Positions 55,221 to 64,000 of a stretch of 64,000 nucleotides of DNA are shown piece after piece. The notes under the pieces are model-generated. The model was given only the letters and a program-made list of their open reading frames with translations. It was not told the DNA's origin and made no database searches. The stretch spans positions 62,001 to 126,000 of the forward strand of contig JAJOZX010001862.1 of the NCBI GenBank assembly GCA_023014485.1, in the 5' to 3' direction. The DNA comes from Bathynomus jamesi. Lineage: Eukaryota; Arthropoda; Malacostraca; Isopoda; Cirolanidae. The position numbers and the translations under genes are program-made. The stretch's first letter is position 1. The number at the start of each line of letters is the position of its first letter.

Positions 55221-56075
55221 CTCTGCCCTCACCCCTGCCCGTGCGCTCTGTGCCTGCGCTCGTCTCAACCTCCACTCCTTCGTTGGTAACTTGTCGTCTT
55301 GCTTGTACGTCAGCAAGCATAGGAGAAGATGCCTGACGACTGGTGCCATCTCCCACTTGAGCGTAAAGCTCCCCGTCTTCTGGCCGGGTGATCCATTTAT
55401 TTGGTTCCACCAAGTGGAATCACAATTCAACTTGGGAAGGATCACCGCTAGCAGGACGAAATACGATCATGTTTTGTCCTCTCTACCAGCGAGCATCATC
55501 TCTGAAGTCCGTGACGTCATCGTGTCTACTTCCACGAGTGAGGACCCATACAACGATCTGAAGTCTGCCATCCTGTGCCGCACCACTGTCTCCGAGCGTG
55601 AGAAACTACATCAGTTAATCTCAAAAGAAGAACTTGGAGACCGTAAGCCCACTCAAATGCTGAGGGCTATGCAGTGCGCTCTAGGCGAACGCGCACAAAC
55701 CTTCGATAAGGACATCTTTAGACAGTTGTTCTTGCAGAAACTTCCTCCATCAGCTCAGCGTGTCTTGGCCACTATGGATCCTGCTACTCCAGTTGATAAA
55801 CTAGCAGAAACTGCCGACAAAGTAGTGGAGATTGACACAGCTCCGGTCAACAACGTGAACACACAATCGGAACTGGAGTTGAAAGTGAAAGAGTTAAGTC
55901 AACAACTCAACCACGTTTGTTCTCTGCTACAAAATCAACGGCAAAGAAGCCATTCTCGGTCAAGATTTACGAAGAGGCATCGTTCGAGTTCCGGAAGATC
56001 TGCTTCTACCACGCTAAATTTGGAAAGAAGGCTAGGAAGTGCATCTCCCCTTGCAATTTTTCGTCGGAAAACCCC
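55207..56075 (+). pseudogene. gag: gypsy gag, frameshifted before the zinc knuckle
   Basis: ATG 55207. KLPVFWPGDPFIWFHQVE opens the retrotransposon capsid-type domain, followed by the usual LPPSAQRVLATMDP region and a coiled coil (LELKVKELSQQLNHV). The frame then becomes Ser/Arg-rich. The CHCC knuckle C-x2-H-x9-C-x3-C (56001-56057, CFYHAKFG...CISPC) lies in another frame; a lost base near 55998 explains it. The knuckle frame stops at about 56091, where a pol frame overlaps it in the -1 register. Gag packages element RNA. As written it lacks its knuckle. Confidence 0.8.
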
Positions 56076-59000
56076 AGCAGCGAGTCCTAATGGCGTCTAG
56101 TACTCGCACTGCCAACCTGTTATTCATAAAGGACAGGAACTCTGGTGTCAATTTCTTGGTCGATACCGGAGCGTCAGTCAGTGTATTCCCTCAAAAATCT
56201 GGTCATACGCACTCGGAATCTCCGCCTCTATACGCTGCTAACGGTTCACGCATACCCACGTACGGTACTCAGTCGCGTGAACTAAACTTGGGCCTTCACC
56301 GATCCTTCAAGTGGATTTTCATCTGTGCTCAAGTGCGGCATCCCATAATCGGCGCTGACTTCCTCCAGCATTTCAAACTCCTGGTGGATCTTGACAAGCG
56401 ACGCTTATGCGACCAGGCCACACTGCTTTCTGTTCTTGCCAAACAGGTTGCCCTTCCGGCCGCCTCGAACTCTGCACTTTCCCTCGTTCCCCCTAATTCC
56501 ATGTACCAGTGCCTTTTCCAACGATATCCAGGAATTCTTCAACCTATGCAGATGGGTGATACCATTAAGCACACCATTACCCATCACATTACAACAAAAG
56601 GTCCCCCTGTGTTTGCAAAACCCAGACGTCTTGCCCCGGACAAACTGAAAGCTGCCAAATCGGAATTCCAGCTTATGATAGATCTTGGGATAATAAGACC
56701 TTCCAAAAGCAGTTGGTCCTCTCCCCTACACCTGGTCCAGAAGAAGTCAGGAGACTGGAGACCATGTGGGGATTACCGGTTTTTAAATTCGACAACCATC
56801 CCGGACCGATATCCGGTACCAAATGTCCAAGACTTTACTTCTCTTCTCCACGGCTAATCTATCTTCAGTAAAATAGACCTCGTTAAGGCTTTCCACCACA
56901 TTCCCGTAGAGCCTTCGGATATTCCCAAGACTGCAGTTTGTACACCATTTGGGTTATTCGAATTTGTGAAGATGCCGTTCGGGCTACGGAATGCTGCGCA
57001 AACCTTTCAGAGGTTTATAGATGAGGTCACCAGAGGCTTAGACTTTGTTTATGCCTACATCGATGATTTGCTTGTGGCCAGCTCAACGGAAGAGGAACAT
57101 AAGGAACATCTTTCACTCCTCTTTCAACGCTTAGAACAATACGGTGTTACTATTAATGCATCTAAGTGTGTGTTTGCACAGCCAACCTTGGAATTTCTTG
57201 GTCACACGATTTCGCAGCACGGAATTACCCCCCTTCAGGACAAGTGTGAAGTGATAAAAAATTACCCTATGCCAAATAATCAGCGTGAGTTACGTCGGTT
57301 TCTAGGTTTGGTAAATTATTACCACAAGTTCATTAAAAACTGTGCCAGTGTTCTTGCTCCTCTACACGCTATGATCACACACAAACGCAAGGTAACGAAA
57401 TTGGTATGGTGTAGCGATAGTTTACAGGCGTTCGACAATGCCAAAAATGCTATCAATAGTGCATTGTCTCTGTCATTTCCTATCAGTGATGCCCCCCTAA
57501 CTCTGACGGTCGATGCATCAGATGTTGCGATCGGGGGTGTTGGAACAAACCATTAACGGTCAACAAGCACCCATCGCGTTTTACTCGAAAAAGCTGCAGC
57601 CAGCCCAAACGCGTTATAGTGCTTTCGGACGTGAACTTCTTGCTATTTACTTAAACGTGAAGCATTTCAACATTTCCTTGAAGGCCGAGAGTTTTGTGTT
57701 TTTACCGACCACAAACCTTTGGTCACTGTCTTCAATAAAAACAGCTGTAACCACTCTCCCAGAGTCATCAGGCAACTCGATTATATCTCGCAATTTACCA
57801 CAGATATCCGCCACATCAAAGGTGTCTTGAACACTCCAGCGGATGCACTTTCAAGAATAGAGATTACTTCTGTTACCCTCAGCTCTACACTGTGGAATGC
57901 TATTGCACAGGATCAAGATAAGGATACGGAACTACAAGAACTGCTCAGAGAAGACTCCACTCACTCACTTTCCCTCAAGAAAATGAGTATGCCAGGATTG
58001 TCTGTGCCCCTCTATTGCGACGTATCAACAGCTGCTATTCGCCCTTATGTCCCTCCATGTCACAGAAAAGCAGTCTTCACGGATCTTCATAAGCCCCCCA
58101 TCCTGGTATCCGTGCTTCGCAACACCTGGTTACCTCTCGCTTTGTTTGGCCCTCGATGCGGAAGGATGTCAAACATTGGACCAAAACGTGCCTTGCCTGC
58201 CAGCGTGCCAAAGTCCAAAGGCACACCAGGTCCCCCTTTGACGCATTTCCGCCCCATCCCAGCGATTTGCGGTAATTCATGTAGACATTGTTGGCCCTCT
58301 TCCAGTGATTCAAGGCCAACGTTATCTGCTCACCTGTCTCGACCGCTTTTCCAGATGGCCTGAAGCCATCCCACTTCCTGATATCCAAGCGGACACTGTT
58401 GCAAGAGCCTTTCTTCATGGATGGGTATCAAGATTTGGATTGCCGACAAAAGTCATCACTGACCAAGGTCGCCAATTTGAGTCTTCGCTTTGGAAGAAGT
58501 TTACCAGCTTGTTGGGTACAGTACATGCGCATACCTGTGCGTATCATCCTCAAGCTAACGGCCTCGTCGAACGCTTCCATCGCCAGCTGAAGTCATCCCT
58601 TATGTGTCACGAAGACTCCCATTGGATGGATAAGCTTCCACTCGTGTTGCTTGGTATTCGCTCTGCATTTAAGAGTGATCTGAAGACTACAGCGGCTGAA
58701 CTAGTCTATGGAACAACACTGCGGCTACCAGGTGGCTACTTCACTGCAGGGGATAAGTCATGTGATCCTACGGAATTCGCTCAAACACTTTCCTCTCACA
58801 TGCAGTCCCTTCAGCCTGTTCCCCCTCGATTGACTAGCCAACAGAACATCTTTGTTTCCCCAGCCCTCCAATCTTGCACCCACGTTTTCGTTCGTGTACC
58901 TCTCCCAAAACGGCCTCTCCAATGTCCATATGACGGGCCCTATGAAGTTCTCCGACGTACGCGCAAATCATTTCTCATCCAGCGCGGTTCCAAGGTCGAC

Positions 59001-59111
59001 AAGGTTTCTATCGATCGTCTTAAGCCTGCGTTTTTGGAATCAACCTTAAGCGAGGTACATGTAGCTACCAAAAAGGTCCAGGGAAAATCTGTGTCGTTCG
59101 GAACTCTTTGA
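56039..59111 (+). pseudogene. pol: gypsy pol: protease, RT, RNase H, integrase (broken)
   Basis: Order is standard. Protease: NFLVDTGASVSVFP (56148-56189). RT: IIRPSKSSWSSPLHLV, RPCGDYRFLN, then a stop at 56855-56857. It resumes with [16 protein letters not shown] and [11 protein letters not shown] (catalytic YxDD, about 57050-57080), FLGHTIS and [14 protein letters not shown]. RNase [14 protein letters not shown], frameshift near 57540, SAFGRELLAIY, another near 57680, then PADALSRI. Integrase: zinc-binding region frame-broken near 58090, core in 58305-59111 with Asp (CLDRFSRWPE), Asp (VITDQGRQFES) and Glu (GLVERFHRQLK). At least one stop and four frameshifts; no functional polyprotein as written. 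Confidence 0.85.
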
Positions 59112-59131
59112 ACTTCCTCTCTGGGGGGGAG

Positions 59132-59595
59132 TGTAGTGAATACTCTTATTTTAGTTTAAAGATAAATGTTAATTTTACCGTCTTGAATTTCGGAATAGCT
59201 ATAAATTCATTTTAAATTAGTTACCCATCATAATTCAATTGTAAACCACATTAATACTAATTTTATGTATATTGCATTATTTTATTGTATGTAAACATAA
59301 TTAATATATATCACAATTGTCAGTTAATTATTTATATTCAAATAATTATTTTAATCTAATACCATGTCCATTTTACAAATAAATAATAGAAATCCAAGGG
59401 TTATATTTTCCACCTTTGGTACTGTCGCAGTTTCGCCTAACGGACTCAATACGGCTAGTGAGATAATCACTGGTTGGCACTTAACTAGCGGCAGTGCTTA
59501 TGGCTACATCATCCAGGTTAACCTATACCGGATAGATGCGCTACGGTCCCAAGCCGTAGCTTGCCTAGGCCCAACGACGACGACGTAAACCAACA
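59132..59595 (+). repeat. 3' LTR
   Basis: A near-identical copy of 54579-55042, directly after the polypurine tract. Confidence 0.95.
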
Positions 59596-59599
59596 CTGT

Positions 59600-59980
59600 G
59601 ATAAAAAGTGCATGCACGGTGCTGATTTCAGCACACTTCCAATCCGATCAAAGGATTGCACGGCATGTTTTGAGTGTTCAACCGATATTGTAAAAGCTTT
59701 TTGAGTTATTTACAGAAATTTATTCGGAGTAGGCCATTTTATTTACTCTAGTTTATCCATAAGACCAAAATCGATAAAAGAGGTAAAATCCCAACACCAA
59801 TGAGTGAAGCCTGACTACCGCCATCATCATTATTATTGATGTTCGTAGATTGTATTTTCCTTCACTTGAGTGTTTTATGTTACAACCGTGCGTGTTCCCA
59901 AATTGTTCATTATTATTGATGATCGAATTAGTGACAGCCACGTGACCTGAAATATCTTAATTTCTTTAATTTATGGCCCC
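59600..59980. other. Intergenic, nothing recognised
   Basis: Unique AT-rich sequence with short ATTATTATTGATG duplications at 59828 and 59910. Confidence 0.5.
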
Positions 59981-59981
59981 T

Positions 59982-59985
59982 GTAT

Positions 59986-60075
<90 letters not shown>
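59982..60075. repeat. (AT)n(CA)n compound microsatellite
   Basis: About 60 bases of AT followed by about 30 of CA. Confidence 0.95.
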
Positions 60076-60076
<1 letters not shown>

Positions 60077-60084
60077 TTGGTTAG

Positions 60085-60352
60085 CTTCCGCCCGAATTGT
60101 TTATTCTGACGAAGGTCAAGCTTTTCACTCCAACTTAGACCTACAGTTTAACGTGGAATCCCAACCACGCCGCACCAGCAGCACAGCGTTTTAACCACTA
60201 GGCCACCCAGGGTACCCATTTATCTACTAACCACTTTATTCTGTGGAAGGATGAACAGCTGGGTTTTGCTGTGCGCCGGCTGCCGTCACCGGGTCTCGAA
60301 CCAGGGGCCGATGGATTCGTAGTCAGCGACGCTAACCACTACACCACTTCGC
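60085..60352 (-). mobile_element. Dimeric tRNA-derived SINE
   Basis: On the minus strand the first unit begins at about 60352: A-box TGGTGTAGTGGTTAGCG, B-box GGTTCGAGACC, and an anticodon-arm-like CTGACTACGAATCCATCGG. A second tRNA-like unit begins near 60215: GGCCTAGTGGTTAAAACGC and GGTTGGGATTCC. The first unit's body also occurs at 46790-46917. Confidence 0.75.
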
Positions 60353-60654
60353 CACTTTTTTCCTGTATGTAAAATGAAAACGGGGAAAGGAAGATGTAAG
60401 AAAAAAGAAGAAGAAAGAAAGAAAATATAAAGGGCGAAGGAACAATGATCGGTATAAGTACGTCAGAGTACGTCATTCTCTCCCAGTTTGATCTGCGGAT
60501 TGAGAGGAAGCCCGTTGAACATGTACAGCGAGTTGACAAAAGTTAATAGACATCACGATGATTGTCCTAAAAAATAAATGGCAAAGTTCATCGATGGAAT
60601 ACCAGAACGTGCGTCAGCCTTACATAAGGCAAAGGGGAAAGCAACACTATTCTA

Positions 60655-62350
60655 AAAATATTTGATAATGGTAATACTTTGGATAATATTGTGGTTAGTG
60701 AATGGGAGGTAATGCGCGATATTGATAAAATGAAAATGCGTTAATTACCGGGGCCGGATTCCATATATCCCATACAACTAAATGAATTAAAAGAAAGCAT
60801 TGTTGAGCCGCTAACAAAGATTTTTAATGCGTCTATTTTTGAGGGGTGCGTACCAGATAATTTCAAGTTAGCAAATGTAACACCTATCTTTAAGAAAGGC
60901 GATAAAGGTGCGGCGGAAAATTATAGGCCAATCAGTTGAACGTCTGTTGTAGGTAAGCTACTGGAATCAATAATTAGAGATTGCATAGTCGAACACTTAG
61001 AATTGCATAACTTAGTTAGAAATACGCAGCACGGTTTTAGGCGAAACAAATCTTGCTTAACTAATCTTTTAGAATTTTTTCAAAGCGTGGTTGACGTTTA
61101 CGATAGTCATCGGGCGATAGATGTAGTGCATTTAGATTTTCAAAAAGCGTTTGACACCGTACCGCACAAAAGACTCATTGAAAAAACTAAGGCTTATGTA
61201 ATCATGGGTGTAGTAATAAATTGGATAGAAGAGTGGTTGTGAGGTAGGAAACAGAGTTGTTGTTGATGGAGCGGAGTCGTCTCGGGCTAATATAGCGAGC
61301 AGCGTTCCTCAGGGTTCTGTATTGGGCCCCTTGCTTTTTCTTATATATATTAAAAATTTAGATGTCGGCCTAGTCAGTACAGTTTCAAAGTTTGCGGATG
61401 ACACGAAGTTGGGTGGTAGGGCGATTAATGACGAAGATAGAGGTAAAATTCAGGAAGATCTGAATAAAATCGTTGATTGGTCAGTCACATGGCAAATGAG
61501 ATTTAACGTCTATAAGTGCAAAATTTTACATATAGGTTCGCGTAACGGTAATTTTGCGTATAGTATGTCAGGGGAAGGAGTTGGCAAGCGTAGAGCAGGA
61601 AAAAGACTTAGGAGTTATAGTCACTGGTGATTTAAAAGTAGCGAAATAAAGTACAGCAGCGGTCAATAAAGCGAACGAAGTGCTAGGTTTTGTAGCTCGG
61701 AATTTTGAGTACAAATCGCGCGATATTATTATTCCTCTTTATAAATCATTAGTTAGACCCCATTTGGAGTACGCGATCCAATTTTGGAATCCGCATATGC
61801 GAAAAGATATAGACAAAATCGAAAGAGTTCAAAGATGATTCCGTCGCTTAGGTCAAAGTCGTACGAGGATAGGCTTAAGGAGTTAAAATTGACTACACTT
61901 GAGACTAGGAGGTTAAGTGGTGATCAAATCCAGGTTTTTAAAATTATGAATGGGTTCGATAACGTAGATAGAGATAGCTTTTTCGAAATATCTCAATATA
62001 ATAGGACTAGAAATAACGGGTGTAAGTTGACAAGTAAAAGGTTCGAGACAGCAGTTGCCAAAAACTTTTTTACGCATAGAATAGTAAAGAGCTGGAATAG
62101 TTTGCCGGTAGAAGTAATTAGTAGCACATCCATAAACATGTTTAAAAATCGATTAAACGCATATATTGATAAATTAGGTATAGTTTAAGGCAGTAAAATT
62201 AAAGCTTTGTGGTTCGGAACCCACGTAAAATTGTAGGTCCTCTCCGCCACCACGGAGGACATGCACAATACACAATTACAAACACAGTTAGGTAGACTAG
62301 CCATGAGTGGATCCTACGGTCTTTGTTGGTCTGAAACATTATAACAAATT
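60655..62350 (+). mobile_element. CR1-like LINE, copy B (5'-truncated)
   Basis: Starts within the linker before the RT (TTTGATAATGGTAATAC, also at 51680-51700 in copy A) and ends after the 3' UTR stem and CTGAAACATTATAAC. It has the same 3' end as copy A in opposite orientation. Confidence 0.85.
60690..62188 (+). pseudogene. CR1-like reverse transcriptase, copy B
   Basis: Motifs: GPDSIYPIQLNELKES, FKKGDKGAAENYRPIS, NTQHGFRRNKSCLTNLLE, HLDFQKAFDTVPHKRL, MGPLLFLIYIKNLDVG, SKFADDTKLGG, WQMRFNVYKCKILHIG, and the C-terminal VKSWNSLPVEVISSTS. Breaks: stops near 60744, 60939 and 61242 and frameshifts near 61250, 61590 and 61780-61840. It keeps the short LIYI segment that is a long (TA)n in copy A, and keeps the VKSWNS piece missing there. 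It helps to define the family, but it is not functional. Confidence 0.85.
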
Positions 62351-62436
62351 TATTATTTATTGACTTTATTATCAAATAAAAAAAAAATTGTGGAAAACTC
62401 CCGAAGGTGTCTATTTACTTTTGTCAACCTTTTGCA

Positions 62437-62858
62437 GTCTTCATATCATCCGTGATAGTCGTAATAAATTTCGTATAACATATTCCTCGAACCCTCGGTC
62501 TCATTCAACCGTTTTAAGCCCTATTTTTAGCGACATCTGTCTTTATATATTACTACATTTAGTGAAATAAACAAACGCTAAACACACACCTTTTTCTCTC
62601 TCGGAAAAACCTACATTTAGTTTCCATTTATATTTCTATCTTGAAGCTATATTTAGATCTACGTTGTCTACCTAACTTCTTTACTACTTATTATTCTGAC
62701 ATTATCCCCCGATGTCCTCTAATAACATAACTCTCAATGATCAATAAATATTCTCGTCATGATGTGGAAGCATACACATTTTCCTGTTTCGGATCGCTAT
62801 ATATAGCTCGCCTCCAAAGACCATTCAGGATACATTTGTTTTTGATACGAACACAGAA

Positions 62859-62912
<54 letters not shown>

Positions 62913-63115
62913 AATATGTACGAATGCGGAATACGCAATTTTAAAAATGAATTTTGAAAATAGATGCGAGTAGATGAAGATATAATTCTTCCAAATAGGC
63001 ATGAATAAGTACTTCTCAAGATGTTCATCATTTAAATTATACAGTAGCGGTGTTAATCACTGCCTGTATGTCTTCCACTATACTTTTCTTCAAAACCCAC
63101 AAAAATTTTCTCTAA

Positions 63116-63118
<3 letters not shown>
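62437..63118. other. Intergenic with (AT)n
   Basis: (AT)n at about 62865-62906. No gene. Confidence 0.5.
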
Positions 63119-63202
<84 letters not shown>

Positions 63203-63204
63203 TT

Positions 63205-63250
<46 letters not shown>

Positions 63251-63307
63251 TATATATATATATATATATATATCAGGTTTGCTACGTCACAAGCTAGATT
63301 AGTCAAA

Positions 63308-63341
<34 letters not shown>

Positions 63342-63342
63342 C
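63119..63342. repeat. Long (AT)n block then (CA)n
   Basis: About 155 bases of AT with three interruptions (63119-63273), then unique sequence and CA repeats at 63308-63340. Confidence 0.95.
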
Positions 63343-63394
63343 TATATCCCCAGTTCGGAAATTATCGTAACCCACGGCGCGTATATTTTTTTTA

Positions 63395-63733
63395 TACAGG
63401 AAGGAGGGGCCAAAGGCGAGCACCCGTAAAAATGACTCTCCCCTCCCCCCCCCCCCTCACGAAAGAAGAAGGAGAGAGCCGAAGTTAAAGTCCTTAAAAA
63501 TGGTCTTTATTTAAATTTTGAAACGATTGTGTAATGCGTAAAGATACATTAGGAATAAAGGGAGAATCGAGTGTTTGAGAGTATGCTAGACTGCTCACAG
63601 GATAGATGAGGCACGGAAAAAGATCAGCTGAGGAGAACAGTGACAGGAGAAACGGGAGTTCCAGCACTCCTTGTCTCTTACCTGACGTCCCCCTTGGAGT
63701 ACTTCCCTGTTCGATTGGTGTCTACAGTCTCCC
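63395..63733 (-). mobile_element. Non-LTR element 3' region, copy B
   Basis: Related along its length to 25905-26265; see shared motifs there. A poly-C run (63447-63458) interrupts it in the place where the LINE at 6345 also has poly-C. Confidence 0.65.
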
Positions 63734-64000
63734 CCTATAGTGCCTATTATATTACTATGGGTTATAATATATATATAAAATATTAAAATCTGTATAACTC
63801 CTACTTTTGGTAAGTCAGAATCCTCTATGAACTAGAAAAAATTCCCTCGGGGTGGGGGGAAAAACCCTGCTTACTCAGCATTTGTTGGAGTTGTACAGGT
63901 TAGGTCCGAGGTGACGACGTGGTATACTCCGATATCCGTTTGCAATGCGACAAACTGACACCATCACATGGTACCTTATAAGCTACCATTTGTTTACCCA
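63734..64000. other. Intergenic, nothing recognised
   Basis: Short unique tail of the window. No gene. Confidence 0.5.

Larger units (their letters stand above)
54579..59595 (+). mobile_element. Ty3/gypsy retrotransposon, CsRn1-like, complete with both LTRs
   Basis: Two 464-base LTRs (54579-55042, 59132-59595) begin TGTAGTGAA and end AACCAACA, and the element is flanked by CTGT on both sides (59596-59599). TGGTGACTCCGGAG starts two bases after the 5' LTR and resembles the complement of tRNA-Trp, the primer of the CsRn1 lineage. GGGGGGGAG (59123-59131) is the polypurine tract. The gag has a CHCC zinc knuckle, also characteristic of that lineage. By eye the LTRs differ at four sites: a 2-base indel, one substitution and two single-base indels. 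The coding region has many breaks. Confidence 0.9.
60526..62436. mobile_element. Mariner-type MITE interrupted by LINE copy B
   Basis: GTTGACAAAAGTTAATAGAC (60532) and inverted GTCTATTTACTTTTGTCAAC (62409) are matching ends, related to the MITE at 25556-25774. The LINE 60655-62350 occupies the interior, so it inserted into this element. Outer limits are approximate. Confidence 0.65.

Noticed and set aside
1..64000. A host protein-coding gene, defence system or biosynthetic cluster
   Set aside because: Every substantial coding similarity I found belongs to a transposable element; small exons of host genes cannot be excluded by eye.

Overview
This window looks like intergenic DNA from an arthropod nuclear genome. 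It is AT-rich, carries long (AT)n, (CA)n and (GA)n tracts, and has a run of the arthropod telomere-type repeat TTAGG. It contains no gene that I can assign to the host. Almost everything recognisable is a transposable element, usually truncated, frameshifted or nested inside another. The endonuclease of one non-LTR element, the 5S-rRNA-derived SINEs and the (AT)n load would fit a decapod crustacean, but that is an inference and not a sequence match I could run.

Layout. 0.3-2.5 kb: degraded copy of a CACTA/CACTG-ended DNA transposon with a Cys-rich transposase-like protein. 3.8-5.1 kb: a foldback element and a small mariner-type MITE. 6.3-7.6 kb: deleted non-LTR retrotransposon. 8.06-10.63 kb: best copy of the CACTA-ended transposon (terminal inverted repeats, AATT duplication, one-base frameshift). 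11.1-13.0 kb: 5S-derived SINE split by a hAT element that itself holds tRNA-SINE and LINE-tail insertions. 13.2-13.7 kb: foldback with interstitial TTAGG. 14.9-21.3 kb: cluster of palindromic (head-to-head) derivatives of Tc1, mariner and an unclassified TA-target element, two of the insertions lying in a decayed reverse transcriptase gene. 22.4-25.1 kb: full-length hAT element with a perfect 8-bp target duplication. 25-30 kb: SINEs, LINE tails, MITEs and a Tc1 copy with two hAT-type insertions. 31-36 kb: unclassified short repeats that share a 3' tail with the CR1-like LINE. 36.8-38.3 kb: GC-richer segment with a TATA box, possibly a solo LTR. 38.4-44 kb: hAT fragment, third CACTG-ended copy, D34D mariner. 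44-49 kb: direct repeats and a repeat rich in AGGTCA half-sites. 50-52.5 kb: CR1-like LINE. 52.7-53.6 kb: DD41D mariner and a MITE. 54.6-59.6 kb: complete Ty3/gypsy retrotransposon with features of the CsRn1 lineage. 60-62.4 kb: tRNA-SINE, then a second CR1-like copy inside a MITE. 63.1-63.7 kb: microsatellite and LINE 3' sequence.

The elements are linked mainly by parasitism and nesting. The autonomous-type elements (hAT, CACTA-like, DD41D mariner, CR1-like LINE) are accompanied by non-autonomous relatives with matching ends. Several unrelated short repeats end in the same tail as the LINE. The most interesting material is the CACTA-ended family with an unusual Cys-rich transposase candidate, the run of palindromic element derivatives, the tail sharing, and a microsatellite that grew inside a reverse-transcriptase coding motif. 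Many coding breaks are single-base indels, so some may be assembly errors. I found no CRISPR array, rRNA gene or clearly functional tRNA gene.
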